Assembly (NCBI GenBank): GCA_021795395.1
Contig: JAJYPN010000010.1
Span: 1 to 64,000 of the forward strand
Length of the DNA: 64,000 nt
From: Pseudomonadota bacterium
Lineage (GTDB): Bacteria; Pseudomonadota; Gammaproteobacteria; Burkholderiales; Sulfuriferulaceae
Reading direction: 5' to 3'
The translations under genes and the position numbers were made by a program. Positions 29,277 through 40,563 of the stretch are shown here, one piece after another. Numbering within the stretch: the stretch's first letter is position 1; every line of letters starts with the position of its first letter. Under the pieces are notes generated by a model. The model was not told where the DNA came from. It worked only from the letters and a program-made list of their open reading frames with translations, and did no database searches.

Positions 29277-29360
29277 ATACCGGTGAAATTCGACTAAGCT
29301 TATCGCTGCAGTCGACATCCGTTCTTATTCATTGTTATTATTTTAATTCAGTAATTGCGC

Positions 29361-30290
29361 TTAATCGAGTAAGGTTTTAGGAATGGGAAATGTTATGTTT
29401 TCCGTAATTCCGGTTAACTCGCTGACTTCGGTCGCACCCAGCAATTCCAGTTGGGCGATGACGGCCTGCACCAGAACTTCAGGCGCAGAAGCGCCGGCGG
29501 TAACGCCGATACGCGATTTTCCCTGCAACCATTCGGGTTGCAATTGCATGGCATTATCGACCATATAGGAAGCAATACCCAGATTTTCCGCTACTTCGCG
29601 CAAGCGATTGGAGTTCGAGCTGTTGGGCGAACCCACCACGATCACCAGATCGCATTGCTGAGCCAGCGATTTGACCGCGTCCTGACGGTTCTGTGTGGCG
29701 TAGCAGATATCGTCCTTTTTCGGCCCGACGATATCGGGAAAACGTTGCTTCAACGCATCGATGACGCGAGCGGCATCGTCTACCGATAAGGTGGTCTGTG
29801 TCACGAAAGCGAGCTTTGACTGGTTTTTTACTTCCAGATTCCCGACGTCTTCCACCGTTTCAACCAGATACATCCCGTTCGCGCTTTGGCCCATGGTGCC
29901 TTCGACTTCGGGATGGCCCTTATGTCCTATCATGATGATTTCCATGCCCTTGTCACGCATGCGAGCGACTTCCAGATGGACTTTGGTCACCAGCGGACAG
30001 GTCGCGTCGAATACCGTCAAACCGCGTGCTTCGGCTTCCTCGCGTACCGCCAGCGAAACTCCGTGCGCGCTGTATATCAGCGTATTGCCGGCCGGCACAT
30101 CAGACAGGTTTTCGATAAAAATAGCGCCTTTGGCCTTGAGGTTTTCCACGACGAATTTGTTGTGGACGACTTCATGCCGTACATAGATTGGTGCGCCATA
30201 CCGTTCCAATGCGCGTTCCACTATACCTATGGCGCGATCTACTCCGGCACAAAAGCCGCGGGGGTTGGCAAGTAGGATTTGTGTGCTCAT
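29361..30290 (-). CDS. ispH: 4-hydroxy-3-methylbut-2-enyl diphosphate reductase
   Basis: A 309-residue iron-sulfur enzyme for the last step of the non-mevalonate isoprenoid pathway, producing IPP and DMAPP. The three cluster cysteines are in [23 protein letters not shown] and [11 protein letters not shown]; the [11 protein letters not shown] phosphate-binding loop is present. It is the last gene of ribF-ileS-lspA-fkpB-ispH; its start overlaps the fkpB stop by four bases. Confidence 0.97.
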   Translation of the reverse strand: MSTQILLANPRGFCAGVDRAIGIVERALERYGAPIYVRHEVVHNKFVVENLKAKGAIFIENLSDVPAGNTLIYSAHGVSLAVREEAEARGLTVFDATCPLVTKVHLEVARMRDKGMEIIMIGHKGHPEVEGTMGQSANGMYLVETVEDVGNLEVKNQSKLAFVTQTTLSVDDAARVIDALKQRFPDIVGPKKDDICYATQNRQDAVKSLAQQCDLVIVVGSPNSSNSNRLREVAENLGIASYMVDNAMQLQPEWLQGKSRIGVTAGASAPEVLVQAVIAQLELLGATEVSELTGITENITFPIPKTLLD

Positions 30291-30745
30291 AAAATTCTCG
30301 GTGCGATCGGAGGTTCGTTGTTGATATTCAGGATTTCAACTTCGAATTCTATCTTTTTTCCGGCAAGGATGTGATTGAAATCTACGGTGACGGTGTCGGC
30401 TTCGATGCGGATAATGATACCAGTCAATTGCACGCCCCCTTCCAGGGTAAATTCGACCAACTGTCCCAATTCCGGAGCTTGCACGTTCAATCGATGTCGC
30501 GGCAGTTCGACTACCGCCAGCGGATCGTGAGCGCCGAAGGCTTGAGCGGGCTCGAGAATGAAGACCTCGCGGGAATGCGGTACCAGTCCGAGCAGCCAGT
30601 ATTCCAGCGCGGGTTCGAGCGTCCCGTCGCCCAGAGTCAGCGACAGCGGACTATCGTTGAAGCTGGAATCGATATTATTGCCGCTGCCGTATTCACGCAA
30701 GGCGAAATGCAGGGTCAGCTTATCGTTGGCTTGAACGTGTGTCAT
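30287..30745 (-). CDS. fkpB: FKBP-type peptidyl-prolyl isomerase (SlpA/FkpB)
   Basis: A 152-residue prolyl isomerase with an inserted chaperone flap, as in E. coli SlpA. Conserved pieces include [20 protein letters not shown] and [13 protein letters not shown], followed by a C-terminal return to the FKBP fold ([20 protein letters not shown]). It overlaps lspA upstream by 26 bases and ispH downstream by four, so it sits inside a compact operon. Membership in the lspA-ispH cluster is standard. Confidence 0.93.
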   Translation of the reverse strand: MTHVQANDKLTLHFALREYGSGNNIDSSFNDSPLSLTLGDGTLEPALEYWLLGLVPHSREVFILEPAQAFGAHDPLAVVELPRHRLNVQAPELGQLVEFTLEGGVQLTGIIIRIEADTVTVDFNHILAGKKIEFEVEILNINNEPPIAPRIL

Positions 30746-31208
30746 GTTTTTTTTGTTTCATGTTGTCCCACAACAATAATATCGCGCCTATCGTAATAGC
30801 CGAATCGGCGATGTTGAAAGCCGGCCACGCGTAGGCGCCGATATGAAACGACAGGAAATCGACGACGTAACCGTGATTGAGACGGTCGAGCAGATTGCCC
30901 AGCGCGCCGCCCAGGATCAGGCTGAGCGCGTAGCGGGTCAACGGACTGCCGTAACCCCAAAGCAAAAGCGAGACGATGACCAGACTGGCAATGCCTGATA
31001 CGGCAATAAAAAATTCGCGCTGCCAGCCCGGCTGGTTGTTGAACAGGCTGAATGCCGCACCGGTATTGTGCGCGCAAACCAGGTCGAAGAAGCCGGTAAC
31101 AGTATGCGTATCGCCGTAGCTGAATGTGTGCGTGATAAAATATTTGCTGATCTGATCGAGCATGATCACCAAAGCTGCGACGGCCAGTCCCCGTTTGAGA
31201 TTAAACAT
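30720..31208 (-). CDS. lspA: Lipoprotein signal peptidase
   Basis: A 162-residue inner-membrane aspartic protease (signal peptidase II) that removes lipoprotein signal peptides. Four membrane segments are present; the catalytic aspartates lie in [11 protein letters not shown] and [11 protein letters not shown]. The ATG at 31208 (MFNLKRG) was chosen; the open frame extends upstream to 31370 but that lies wholly within ileS. It overlaps the end of ileS by eight bases and fkpB by 26. Confidence 0.95.
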   Translation of the reverse strand: MFNLKRGLAVAALVIMLDQISKYFITHTFSYGDTHTVTGFFDLVCAHNTGAAFSLFNNQPGWQREFFIAVSGIASLVIVSLLLWGYGSPLTRYALSLILGGALGNLLDRLNHGYVVDFLSFHIGAYAWPAFNIADSAITIGAILLLWDNMKQKKHDTRSSQR

Positions 31209-33975
31209 GCGTTCTGCGCTCCCCGGCTCCGTATAAATTGCTGTAGCAGCGCGCACAAAGCGCCGGATGTTCGGCATGGTGACCGACGTCTGCGCGATAA
31301 TGCCAGCAGCGGTCGCACTTGGGATGCGCGCTGCCACGAGCGTCGATACGAGGTTCGGCATCGTCGGCATGCAGCTTCGCAGCCGACGTGATCATGGCGT
31401 AACGCAAATCGTCTTCCAGGGTAGTCAGCGCCGCGTAATGCGCAGCGTCGGCATAAATGGCGACTTCGGCCTGCAGGGACGAGCCGATTTCGCCGTTGCC
31501 GCGCAGCACTTCCAGATGCTTGCGCACATCCGTCAGGGTTTCGCGTATCAGCGGCCAGCGTTCGGCGAGCGCCGCCGAATCGGCGGGGGCCGGGATGGGA
31601 TGCCATAGCTGTAAAAATACGCTGTCGTTTTCATTTCCGCTCAATTGCAGCCAGACTTCTTCCGCGGTAAAGCTCAAAAACGGCGCCATGATGCGCGTCA
31701 GGCTGTGGGTGATGTGATAGAGCGCATTTTGCGCAGAACGCCGCGCCAGCGAATCCGGCGCGGTGGTATACAGACGGTCTTTCAGTATATCGAGATAAAA
31801 ACCGCCCAGGTCTTCCGAGCAGAAATGATGCAGTTTCTGCACGATATGATGAAATTCGTAGCGCTCATAATGCGCGAGCGACTGTTCCTGAAACTCCCTC
31901 AGCATCACCATGGCGTATCGGTCTATCGTCAGCCATTGTTCCGCCGGTAACGCCATTTGCGCCATATCGAAATCGGCGAGATTGGCCAGCAGAAAACGCA
32001 GCGTGTTGCGGATGCGCCGATACGCTTCGACCACGCGCTTGAGTATCTCGTCGGAAATGGTCAGTTCGCCGGAATAATCGGTGGAGGCCGTCCACAGCCG
32101 CAAGATATCGGCGCCGTATGTATCGACGATTTTTTGCGGTGCCGTGACATTGCCGCGCGATTTGCTCATTTTATGACCGTTACCGTCTACCACGAAACCG
32201 TGCGTCAGCAGGTTGCGATAGGGCGCGCGGGCATCGATGGCGCTACCGGTCAGCAGGCTCGACTGGAACCAGCCCCGATGCTGGTCCGAGCCTTCCAGAT
32301 ACAAATCCGCCGGATAGGCCAGTTCAGGACGGGTTTTCAATACGCAGGCATGTGTGACGCCGGAATCGAACCAGACATCCAGCGTATCGGTGACTTTTTT
32401 GTAGTCGCCGATATCCCCGCCCAGCAGTTCGCCGGCTTCCAGAGCAAACCAGGCTTCAATACCGGCTTGCTCTACGCGCTGTGCGACGATTTCGATGAAG
32501 TCAGCGGTGCGCGGATGCAGGGCACCGCTTTCCTTATGGACGAATAAGGGCATGGGAACGCCCCAGTTGCGCTGACGCGATACGCACCAATCGGGACGGT
32601 TCTGTATCATGCCAGTCAGCCGCGCACGGCCCCAGGCAGGGAAAAATCCGGTTTGTTCGACTGCCCGCAGCGCATGATCGCGCAAGCTGACAGCCTGTGC
32701 ATCGGTGTGATCCATGCCGATAAACCATTGATGGGTGGCGCGAAAAATGATCGGTGTCTTGTGGCGCCAGCAATGCGGGTAACTATGCAGCAATTTGTTC
32801 TCGGCCAGCAGTGTTTCGTTGCCGGTGAGCAATTGTATGATCGTTTTGTTGGCGGTCCAGACGCTCTGACCGCCGACAAAAGGAATCGACGGGAAAAATT
32901 TTCCGTCGTCGCCGACCGGATTGTCCACCGGCAAGCGGTATTTCAAGCCGATCTGATAATCGTCTACCCCATGCGCCGGCGCAGTATGAACGAGCCCGGT
33001 GCCGGCGGCGGCGGTGACATGTTCGCCGCAGATAAGCGGAATGCTGCGATCGAGGAAAGGATGACGCAGCTCGATATGTTCCAGGCTAAGTCCCGTGCAT
33101 TGACCGATGACCTCAACGGATTCGTAACCGTAACGCCGGATGGCGGACTCGGCCAGATCGCGCGCCAGAATCAGTACCCCTTTGGGTGTCAGCACCAGAT
33201 CATAGATGAATTCCGGATGAACCGAGACCGCCTGGTTGGCCGGCAAGGTCCACGGCGTGGTCGTCCAGATAACGGCATACACCGGCTCGGTGCAATGCGG
33301 CAATCCCAGTTTCGCCATCAGCGTCGCAGGTTCGGCGACGGCAAATGCGACGTCGATGGCGGCGGAAGTTTTGTCTTCGTATTCGACTTCCGCTTCCGCC
33401 AGCGCCGAACCGCAATCCATGCACCAATGCACGGGTTTGGCACCCTGATATAAATAACCTTGTGCCAGGATTTCCCCCAGGGCACGCATAATGCCTGCTT
33501 CGAAGTCGAAATCCATGGTTCGGTACGGATTGTCCCAGTCGCCCAGCCCGCCCAGACGAATGAAATCCGTTTTTTGCCGTTCGATCTGACTGGCGGCGTA
33601 GTCGCGGCAGAGTTCGCGGAATTGCGCGGCGGGTATGGTCTTGCCATGCAGTTTTTCCACTTGCAGCTCGATCGGCAGCCCGTGACAGTCCCAGCCCGGC
33701 ACGTACGGCGCGTCGAAACCGGCCAGTGTTTTGCTTTTGACGATCATATCCTTGAGGATTTTATTTACCGCGTGACCTAAATGGATATCGCCGTTGGCAT
33801 AAGGAGGCCCGTCGTGCAGTATGAATTTCGGCCGGCCGGCCGTCGCATTGCGGATTTGCCGGTAGCGATTCTGCTTGTGCCATTGCGCCAGTTGAGCGGG
33901 TTCGCGTCTGGCGAGATCACCGCGCATGGGAAACGGCGTATCGGGTAAATTTAGCGTATTTTTATAATCGGGCAT
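31201..33975 (-). CDS. ileS: Isoleucyl-tRNA synthetase
   Basis: A 924-residue class I synthetase charging tRNA-Ile. The HIGH-type motif ([16 protein letters not shown]), a CP1 editing domain, the KMSKSRGN loop, the anticodon-binding domain and the C-terminal zinc site ([22 protein letters not shown]) are all present, so this is the bacterial type-1 form. I chose the ATG at 33975 ([15 protein letters not shown]); 17 further upstream codons overlap ribF. Only four bases separate it from ribF. Confidence 0.97.
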   Translation of the reverse strand: MPDYKNTLNLPDTPFPMRGDLARREPAQLAQWHKQNRYRQIRNATAGRPKFILHDGPPYANGDIHLGHAVNKILKDMIVKSKTLAGFDAPYVPGWDCHGLPIELQVEKLHGKTIPAAQFRELCRDYAASQIERQKTDFIRLGGLGDWDNPYRTMDFDFEAGIMRALGEILAQGYLYQGAKPVHWCMDCGSALAEAEVEYEDKTSAAIDVAFAVAEPATLMAKLGLPHCTEPVYAVIWTTTPWTLPANQAVSVHPEFIYDLVLTPKGVLILARDLAESAIRRYGYESVEVIGQCTGLSLEHIELRHPFLDRSIPLICGEHVTAAAGTGLVHTAPAHGVDDYQIGLKYRLPVDNPVGDDGKFFPSIPFVGGQSVWTANKTIIQLLTGNETLLAENKLLHSYPHCWRHKTPIIFRATHQWFIGMDHTDAQAVSLRDHALRAVEQTGFFPAWGRARLTGMIQNRPDWCVSRQRNWGVPMPLFVHKESGALHPRTADFIEIVAQRVEQAGIEAWFALEAGELLGGDIGDYKKVTDTLDVWFDSGVTHACVLKTRPELAYPADLYLEGSDQHRGWFQSSLLTGSAIDARAPYRNLLTHGFVVDGNGHKMSKSRGNVTAPQKIVDTYGADILRLWTASTDYSGELTISDEILKRVVEAYRRIRNTLRFLLANLADFDMAQMALPAEQWLTIDRYAMVMLREFQEQSLAHYERYEFHHIVQKLHHFCSEDLGGFYLDILKDRLYTTAPDSLARRSAQNALYHITHSLTRIMAPFLSFTAEEVWLQLSGNENDSVFLQLWHPIPAPADSAALAERWPLIRETLTDVRKHLEVLRGNGEIGSSLQAEVAIYADAAHYAALTTLEDDLRYAMITSAAKLHADDAEPRIDARGSAHPKCDRCWHYRADVGHHAEHPALCARCYSNLYGAGERRTHV

Positions 33976-33979
33976 GGGT

Positions 33980-34915
33980 TCAAACAAAAGGTGAGTGATT
34001 GAAATAATCCTCTGCGCAAGCGACATCGCGCTGGATTTGCTGTGTTAAGGAGTCCAGGTCCGGATATTTTTTTTCTTCCCGCAGTTTGGCAAGAAAATCG
34101 ACGCGTAAAATACGTCCGTACAGGTCATCGCTAAAATTCAGCAAATGAATTTCGAGCAACGGGCGCGCCGCCGGATTGACGGTCGGGCGTATTCCCAGGC
34201 TGGCGACAGCGGGCAGCGGGTCGGCGGCCAATCCTCGCACCTGAACAATAAATACTCCCGATAAGGGCAAATTCGCATGACGGATGCGAATATTGGCGGT
34301 AGGAAAACCCAATCGTCGACCCAGTTTTTCTCCGTGTATTACCCGGCCGCTCATTTGATAGGGACGACCGAGTAAACGCTGTGCCGTATCGAAACGTCCG
34401 TTCGCCAGCGCATCGCGAACCGCCGTGCTCGAAATGCGTGATCCGTCGGCGCTGATGCTGGGCATGGCCTCCAGCGAATAATTCCGTGCTACGCCATAAT
34501 GTTGCAGCACGGCAAAATCGCCGGCTCGCTGTGCGCCGAAACGAAAATCGTCGCCGATCAGCAGATATTCCATGTGCAAGCCGTCCAGCAGGATCTGTTC
34601 GATGAAACGGGTGGCAGGCATCTGCGCGAGCGTTGGGTTGAAATTGCAGATATGCACGTGCTCGATGCCCAGGCTTTTCATGCTATCGAGTTTGTCACGC
34701 AAGCTGGAAAGGCGAGCAGGCGCATTCTGCGGATTAAGAAATTCGCGCGGATGCGGTTCGAAGGTGACGACGCAGGACGACAAGTTGCGGTCGCGCGCGG
34801 TGTTCACCAGTTGTTTGAGCATGATTTGATGTCCCAAATGCAATCCGTCGAAATTGCCTATGGTTACGGCGCTGGCATGCGCGAGCCGGGGATGTAAGCC
34901 GTGAGTGATACGCAT
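33980..34915 (-). CDS. ribF: Bifunctional riboflavin kinase / FAD synthetase
   Basis: A 311-residue enzyme making FMN and FAD from riboflavin and ATP. The N-terminal nucleotidyltransferase half has [15 protein letters not shown] and [16 protein letters not shown]; the C-terminal kinase half has [12 protein letters not shown] and [14 protein letters not shown]. It is the first gene of the ileS operon in this window; the more distal murJ and rpsT genes often found beyond ribF are absent, since manC lies next. Confidence 0.96.
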   Translation of the reverse strand: MRITHGLHPRLAHASAVTIGNFDGLHLGHQIMLKQLVNTARDRNLSSCVVTFEPHPREFLNPQNAPARLSSLRDKLDSMKSLGIEHVHICNFNPTLAQMPATRFIEQILLDGLHMEYLLIGDDFRFGAQRAGDFAVLQHYGVARNYSLEAMPSISADGSRISSTAVRDALANGRFDTAQRLLGRPYQMSGRVIHGEKLGRRLGFPTANIRIRHANLPLSGVFIVQVRGLAADPLPAVASLGIRPTVNPAARPLLEIHLLNFSDDLYGRILRVDFLAKLREEKKYPDLDSLTQQIQRDVACAEDYFNHSPFV

Positions 34916-35042
34916 GAATTGAAAATCGACGCCTGAGTACGTAAAGAACTGATTTTACCTTAATTATAGCGATCGAAGCAGGGTTCGGATGCGATTTGCG
35001 TTATGCGTTGTCGTGGTGGGCGCTGCTTGCAGGCGGCACGGC

Positions 35043-36467
35043 TTAATCGCGTTGATAAATATCTTCATAACGTACGATATCATCTTCGCCGAGATAGGTG
35101 CCGGACTGGACTTCGATCAGGTGCAAAGGAACCTTGCCGGGGTTTTCCAGACGATGCTTGCTGCCCAGCGGAATATAGGTCGACTGGTTTTCGCACAGCA
35201 TGACTTTTTCGTCGCCGCGCACCACCATCGCCGTCCCCGATACGACTACCCAGTGTTCTGCCCGATGATGATGCATTTGCAGGGATAGTTTCGCTCCCGG
35301 GTTCACCATGATGCGCTTGACCTGAAAGCGGTCGCCAGCGTCTATCCCTTCATACCAGCCCCACGGCCGGTAAATACGGTCATGATAGAGGTGTTCGTTA
35401 CGCTTCTGCGCCTTGAGATTATCGACAATACGTTTCACTTCCTGCGCCTTGTCCTTGCGGGCGACCAGAACGGCGTCGGCGGTTTCTATCACGATCAGAT
35501 TGTCGATGCCCAGTGCGACGACCAGACGCGATTCGGCGCGTATCAGATTATGATGGGAATCTTCTATCATCACGTCGCCGCGAGTCGCGTTATGCCCGGC
35601 GTCCTTTTTGCTGACTTCCCACAGGGAATCCCATGCTCCGATATCGTTCCAGCCCATATCGGCAGGGACGACTGCGGCTTTTACGGTGTGTTCCATGATT
35701 GCATAATCGATCGATTCGGAAGGGCAGGCGGTAAACGCAGCGGTATCGAGACGGACGAAATCCAGATCGTTTTGTGCCCGTTGCAGCGCCAGTTCACAGG
35801 CGGAAAGGATGTCCGGGCGCAGAACGCGCATCTCGTCGAAAAGAGCGGATGCCGCGAACAGGAACATGCCGCTGTTCCAGTAATATTCGCCGCTGGCGAC
35901 GTAGCTTGCGGCGGTAGCGGAATCGGGTTTTTCGACAAATTGGCGCACGGCATAAACATCCGTAAATCCCGCCAGCGTATCGCCTTGATGAATGTAGCCG
36001 AAACCGGTGTCCGGAGCTGTTGCGGGAATGCCGAAAGTGGTAAGGTAACCCTGACTCGCGACGGCCACCGCCTTGGCTACTGCCGCATGGAACGCCTGCG
36101 GATCACGGATCAGATGATCGGCAGGCAAAATCAGCATCAAGGCATCGGGATCCAGCCGCCGGATCGTCAATGCGGCCAGAGCGATCGCCGGTGCGGTATT
36201 GCGACCGACCGGTTCGAGCAATATGGCTGTCGGTTCTACCTTCATCGCACGCAACTGTTCGGCGATCATGAAACGGTGTTCCTGATTGCATATGACCAGT
36301 GGCGGAGCGATTCCGGCGATATCGACGATGCGTTTTACCGTTTCCTGAAACAGTGAATGTTCCGTCAGCAAGGCTAACAGCTGTTTGGGTAAGGCCGCCC
36401 GCGATAAAGGCCACAGCCGGGTGCCCGACCCGCCTGACAGAATTACGGGATATAACGTCGGCGTCAT
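35043..36467 (-). CDS. manC: Mannose-1-phosphate guanylyltransferase / mannose-6-phosphate isomerase
   Basis: A 474-residue bifunctional enzyme making GDP-mannose for surface polysaccharides. The nucleotidyltransferase domain (PVILSGGSGTRLWPLSR, FVEKPDSATAASYV) covers about residues 1-340. The C-terminal cupin domain (RPWGWYEGIDAGDRFQVKRI, HHHRAEHWVVVSGTA) is the type II phosphomannose isomerase. No other polysaccharide gene lies beside it here, so the end product is unknown. Confidence 0.94.
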   Translation of the reverse strand: MTPTLYPVILSGGSGTRLWPLSRAALPKQLLALLTEHSLFQETVKRIVDIAGIAPPLVICNQEHRFMIAEQLRAMKVEPTAILLEPVGRNTAPAIALAALTIRRLDPDALMLILPADHLIRDPQAFHAAVAKAVAVASQGYLTTFGIPATAPDTGFGYIHQGDTLAGFTDVYAVRQFVEKPDSATAASYVASGEYYWNSGMFLFAASALFDEMRVLRPDILSACELALQRAQNDLDFVRLDTAAFTACPSESIDYAIMEHTVKAAVVPADMGWNDIGAWDSLWEVSKKDAGHNATRGDVMIEDSHHNLIRAESRLVVALGIDNLIVIETADAVLVARKDKAQEVKRIVDNLKAQKRNEHLYHDRIYRPWGWYEGIDAGDRFQVKRIMVNPGAKLSLQMHHHRAEHWVVVSGTAMVVRGDEKVMLCENQSTYIPLGSKHRLENPGKVPLHLIEVQSGTYLGEDDIVRYEDIYQRD

Positions 36468-36628
36468 CTTTTGTTTTCCTTGCCTGAGATAATAACGTCT
36501 GCAAGCGGCGTGATTTCTTTCGAGCGCCTACGTGCCCGCATTTGTGCGGAATAGTAGCATGAGATGATGCCGGTATTCAAAATCTGCCGTTTTTAAAGTG
36601 CCGACAGACGGGAAACGTCGATCGTGGC

Positions 36629-37201
36629 TCATTCGGGTCCGGCCAGATGGTTTGCAGGGTCTTCGTACTCGTTCTGTGTCATGTCGGCGATGCCGTTATG
36701 CGCTTCGATGACGGTACGTATCAGTTTGAAAAGCGCGCGATGGCTTTTGGGAGCTTGCTGAAGTGCGGTTTCCCGCCGGCAATTGCGGATCAGGCTACGT
36801 AATTGCTGGGGATCGGTATCGGGATAATTGCTGATGAATTCGGTAATGCTGGCATCATTCTCGATCAGACGGTCGCGCCAATGCTCCATGCGATGAAAGG
36901 CGGCGTTTTCATCGCTGTGGCGGCTACGCCATTGCTCCAGTTGCGCCGCGACAGGCTGGGCGTCAATAATGCGCATCAGCCGGCCTATGTATTGCATTTG
37001 CCGCCGCAGTCCGCCGTGGGCAGTGATCCGTTTGGCCTGATCTACGGCCTCGCGCAGATTTTCCGGGAGATGGAGTTTGTCCAGCTGGTCCTTGGATAAG
37101 CCGATCAATTCTTCGCCCAGTTTTTGCAATGCAATCATCTGGCGCTTGATTTCGCTTTTGCTTACGGACGGAATTTCACTTTCATTGTCAATTTGTGCCA
37201 T
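36629..37201 (-). CDS. darP: Ribosome biogenesis factor DarP (YjgA)
   Basis: A 190-residue helical protein that helps assemble the 50S subunit at its peptidyl-transferase centre. The conserved core is visible in SKSEIKRQMIALQKLGEELI, LREAVDQAKRIT and HGGLRRQMQYIGRLMR, with the C-terminal SHRALFKLIRTVIEAH. It is divergent to pmbA, the same pairing as in E. coli yjgA-pmbA and many betaproteobacteria. Confidence 0.92.
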   Translation of the reverse strand: MAQIDNESEIPSVSKSEIKRQMIALQKLGEELIGLSKDQLDKLHLPENLREAVDQAKRITAHGGLRRQMQYIGRLMRIIDAQPVAAQLEQWRSRHSDENAAFHRMEHWRDRLIENDASITEFISNYPDTDPQQLRSLIRNCRRETALQQAPKSHRALFKLIRTVIEAHNGIADMTQNEYEDPANHLAGPE

Positions 37202-37266
37202 GATGCGCGAGGTGTGGTAAATATTGCTATGATAACGTTTTTAGTCTTTCTTAGTCTGGAGTTTTC

Positions 37267-38604
37267 GTGTCTGATCAATTTAGTCATAGCCAAAGCGCAT
37301 TGCAGTCATTGGTAGAACAGATGCTGGAGTATGCCAAAATGCAAGGCGCTACCGCTTGTTCCGCCGAAGCCTCCGAAGGAATGGGGCAGTCGGTCACGGT
37401 GCGCAAGGGCGAAGTCGAGACCATAGAATATAATCGCGACAAGGGGATTTCCGTATCGGTGTATCTCGGTCAGCGACGCGGCAATGCCTCCACTTCCGAT
37501 TTCAGTCGTCAGGCATTGATCGATACCGTCGACAAGGCACTGGCCATTGCACGTTTCACCGCAGAAGACAGTTATGCTGGTTTGCCCGATGCCGACCGGC
37601 TGGCAACGGATTTGCCGGAGCTCGATCTGTTTTATCCATGGACGCAAACCATCGAAGAAGCGATCGCGATGGCGGGGACGTGCGAAGCCGCCGCACTGGC
37701 GGTCGACAGCCGTATCAATAATTCGGAAGGGGCGAGCGTCAACACGCAAAATTCGCTGTTCGTCTACGGCAACAGTCTCGGTTTTCTGGCGGGCTACCCC
37801 ACTTCTCGACAAAGCCTGAGTTGCGCTGTGATCGCCGAATCGGAACAAGGCATGCAGCGCGATTACTGGTACAGCACGGCGCGTCGGGCAACGGATCTGT
37901 TGCCGGCCGGCGAAGTGGGACGGATAGCCGGCGAGCGTACCGCCCGCCGTCTCGACGCACGCAAGATCAAGACCTGCCAGGTGCCGGTATTGTTCGAAGC
38001 GCAGGTGGCGACAGGCTTGCTGTCGCATTTCGTATCGGCGGCCAGCGGCGGCAGCCTTTACCGGAAATCCTCGTTTTTGCTCGATGCGCTGGGTCAAATC
38101 ATTTTTCCGGAATGGCTGACCATCAGCGAACGCCCGCATTTGCTGCGCGGGTTGGCCAGCAGCCCTTTCGATAACGAAGGCGTTGCGACGATCGACCGCG
38201 AAGTGGTCCGCGACGGCCTATTGCAAGGCTATTTTCTCTCGACCTACAGCGCACGCAAGCTCGGCATGCAAACCACCGGCAATGCCGGAGGCAACCATAA
38301 TCTGCTGGTCGGCGACAGCGGCGAAGATTTTGCCGGTTTGCTGCAAAAGATGGGTACCGGGTTATTGGTAACCGAACTTTTGGGGCATGGCATCAATATG
38401 GTGACAGGCGACTATTCGCGGGGCGCCGCTGGTTTCTGGGTAGAAAACGGCGAATTGCAATACCCGGTAGAAGAAATCACCATCGCGGGCAATTTACGGC
38501 AGATGTATAAAAACATCGTCGCCATTGGAACCGATACCGAAACGCGCGGTTCCAAACAGACCGGGTCCATCCTGATAGACGGGATGACGGTAGCCGGAGA
38601 CTGA
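37267..38604 (+). CDS. pmbA: Metalloprotease PmbA (TldE)
   Basis: A 445-residue subunit of the TldD/TldE (PmbA) protease, which cleaves small leader peptides such as microcin precursors and degrades CcdA. The GTG start at 37267 has GGAG upstream. PmbA itself lacks the metal site, which sits on TldD; no tldD lies in the window. Conserved segments include SVTVRKGEVETIEYNRDKG, NTQNSLFVYGNSLGF and TTGNAGGNHNLLV. Confidence 0.94.
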   Translation: MSDQFSHSQSALQSLVEQMLEYAKMQGATACSAEASEGMGQSVTVRKGEVETIEYNRDKGISVSVYLGQRRGNASTSDFSRQALIDTVDKALAIARFTAEDSYAGLPDADRLATDLPELDLFYPWTQTIEEAIAMAGTCEAAALAVDSRINNSEGASVNTQNSLFVYGNSLGFLAGYPTSRQSLSCAVIAESEQGMQRDYWYSTARRATDLLPAGEVGRIAGERTARRLDARKIKTCQVPVLFEAQVATGLLSHFVSAASGGSLYRKSSFLLDALGQIIFPEWLTISERPHLLRGLASSPFDNEGVATIDREVVRDGLLQGYFLSTYSARKLGMQTTGNAGGNHNLLVGDSGEDFAGLLQKMGTGLLVTELLGHGINMVTGDYSRGAAGFWVENGELQYPVEEITIAGNLRQMYKNIVAIGTDTETRGSKQTGSILIDGMTVAGD

Positions 38605-38650
38605 GTTTGCCGCCGAGCCGGTTCTGTGACGCCAAACCGGTGGCGCGAGC

Positions 38651-39766
38651 TTACTTGCTGTTGCCAGTTGCGGCCGTTCCGAACAGATCTTTCAAATCAT
38701 GCGGCTGCGAACGCCAATATTGCGGCGGGGCATCGACCTGCGCCCCAAGTTTCGCTGCTGCATGCCAGGGCCAGCGCGGATCGTATAACATTCCACGCGC
38801 CAGCGATACCAGATCGGCCTGATTACCGGCGATGATCGCTTCCGCCTGTTCCGGCTCGGTGATCAATCCGACGGCGATGACCGGCATCGCGGTCCGGGCA
38901 CGAATTTTTTCGGCAAAAGGCACTTGATATCCGGGCGCCACCGGTATCTTCTGTTCGGGTGACAGGCCGCCGCTGGAAACGTGGATATACGCACAGCCGC
39001 GTTCGTGCAGAGCCTCTGTGAAAACGATGCTCTGATCGCTATCCCAACCGCCGGTCACCCAATCCGTCGCCGAAATACGCACGCCTACCGGAATTACGTC
39101 GGGCAGGGCGGCACGCACCGCATCAAACACGGCGAGCGGGAAACGCATGCGATTTTCCAGCGAACCGCCGTATGAGTCGGTTCGATCGTTGGATAGCGGC
39201 GATAGAAATTGATGCAGCAGGTAGCCGTGTGCGGCGTGGATCTCGATCGCCTGTATGCCGATGCGATGAGCGCGCTGTGCGGCTCGCACGAAAGCCTGTT
39301 CTATCCTGAGCAAATCATCGGCATCCAGTCTTAGGGGCGCAACGTCGTCGGCAAGATAGGGCAGCGCCGAGGGCGCCACGGTTTGCCAGCCGCCCGCCGC
39401 AACCGGTATCTGACGGCCGCCTTTCCAGGGCTTGGCGCAGGATGCCTTGCGGCCGGCGTGAGCAAGCTGGATAGCGATAGGCATCGAAGAATAGGTGCGT
39501 ACGATGTCCAGCACTTTTTTCAATGCCAGTTCATTGGCATCGGACCATAAACCGAGATCGTCGGGCGATATCCGGCCGGCAGCTTCGACGGCGGTGGCCT
39601 CGGTGATAAGCAAGGCGGCCCCGGATAATGCCAGGTGACCTAGATGTATCGTATGCCACTCGGTGGCATTGCCGTTATCGGCGGAATACTGGCACATCGG
39701 GGCGATGACGATGCGGTTTTTCAATGTCAGGCCGTTCAGCGTGCAAGGAGAAAACAGTTCAGGCAT
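38651..39766 (-). CDS. NADH:flavin oxidoreductase, old yellow enzyme family (YqjM-like)
   Basis: A 371-residue FMN-dependent ene-reductase that reduces activated double bonds with NADPH. The redox-sensitive cysteine of the YqjM subclass is in IAPMCQYSADNG. The substrate-binding HAGRKAS, the HAAHGYLLHQFLSPLSN barrel segment and the FMN-binding tail (AVGLITEPEQA) are present. AGGATAAC lies before the start. It converges with pmbA and has no operon partner. Confidence 0.92.
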   Translation of the reverse strand: MPELFSPCTLNGLTLKNRIVIAPMCQYSADNGNATEWHTIHLGHLALSGAALLITEATAVEAAGRISPDDLGLWSDANELALKKVLDIVRTYSSMPIAIQLAHAGRKASCAKPWKGGRQIPVAAGGWQTVAPSALPYLADDVAPLRLDADDLLRIEQAFVRAAQRAHRIGIQAIEIHAAHGYLLHQFLSPLSNDRTDSYGGSLENRMRFPLAVFDAVRAALPDVIPVGVRISATDWVTGGWDSDQSIVFTEALHERGCAYIHVSSGGLSPEQKIPVAPGYQVPFAEKIRARTAMPVIAVGLITEPEQAEAIIAGNQADLVSLARGMLYDPRWPWHAAAKLGAQVDAPPQYWRSQPHDLKDLFGTAATGNSK

Positions 39767-40078
39767 TTTGTTATCCTCAAGGTATGAAATTCGGAATGGG
39801 TCGTATCGGGTGTATTTTGATTCCGGACGGCAGGCATGAGTTGATCGGCAGGCCGCATCGTTATTTCCGAACGGGAAGAGCCAGTGTAGAGGGGCGATAT
39901 CCGAGCGTCAATCAATCATCGCACCAAACGGCGCTTTTATTCATCTCCATGAATTTTGATCGTCTGCAGGAATTTGAATTGACAGAAACAGGATACGGGC
40001 GTAGTATACGCCTGTCATTATTATTTGGAGGTCCATCTTGGACAGTTGCTCTTGTAGAGTAGTCTACGTGCATTAAGT

Positions 40079-40170
40079 CAGCGAGATCGCGGCCTCTATC
40101 CATACCGCCGTCTCGCTGATCGAGCGGGACGGTGCGTCAAAACCGGCATTCGAATGCGCCGGAAAGCACC
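40079..40170 (+). promoter_or_regulatory. Pair of strong stem-loops, candidate structured RNA
   Basis: Hairpin A: CAGCGAGA (40079-40086) pairs perfectly with TCTCGCTG (40111-40118), with an inner GCGG/CCGC stem. Hairpin B: GGTGC at 40131-40135 pairs with GCACC near 40166-40170, enclosing a CCGGC/GCCGG stem around a CATTCGAATG palindrome. Neither is followed by a U-run, so they are not intrinsic terminators. A structured leader or small RNA is possible; the family is not recognised. Confidence 0.35.
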
Positions 40171-40340
40171 CCCATAAAATTGTTGAATCCTGTTATTTCA
40201 TCTCTGAACGTGATGACATGACTGCCTGCGTTTTATCCGGACATTGCACTGTTCCTGATCACGGCGGCGGATTCGGCATTAACACGCAATGCCTTTTTGT
40301 CGTCGACAGAACGGGCTTGCATTTATGCGAGGTTGATATC

Positions 40341-40526
40341 ATGAAAATAAATTTCTCTTTTGGCATGGCAGTCATTGGCACCCTTATGGAAAATTGCCGG
40401 CAAGCAGTGCGCCCACGTCTTACTCAAAACGAATCCGGTCACACTACGGATCCGGTAGGTACCCCTGTTTACGGCAGAGGGATGTACGGATTCCTGGTTA
40501 TGTCCAGGCATGCCACTCGCCGTTAA
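40341..40526 (+). CDS. Possible small protein, unknown
   Basis: A 61-codon frame with an ATG at 40341 and GAGG about eight bases upstream. The product begins MKINFSFGMAVIGTLMENC, weakly hydrophobic at the N-terminus, and ends basic. The frame continues open upstream to 40218. Codon use is not clearly like the neighbours and no family is recognised, so it may be spurious. It lies in the leader region of the porin gene. Confidence 0.22.
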   Translation: MKINFSFGMAVIGTLMENCRQAVRPRLTQNESGHTTDPVGTPVYGRGMYGFLVMSRHATRR

Positions 40527-40563
40527 TTGTCGGTATGCCAACGATCAAATGAAGGAGTAAATC

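Noticed and set aside
30720-31370. Long N-terminal extension of lspA
   Set aside because: The extra 54 codons lie inside ileS and do not resemble a signal-peptidase N-terminus; the ATG at 31208 fits the family.
38618-38640. CCGGTT/AACCGG hairpin between convergent pmbA and the ene-reductase gene
   Set aside because: Six base pairs with an 11-base loop and no U-run on either strand; too weak to call a terminator.
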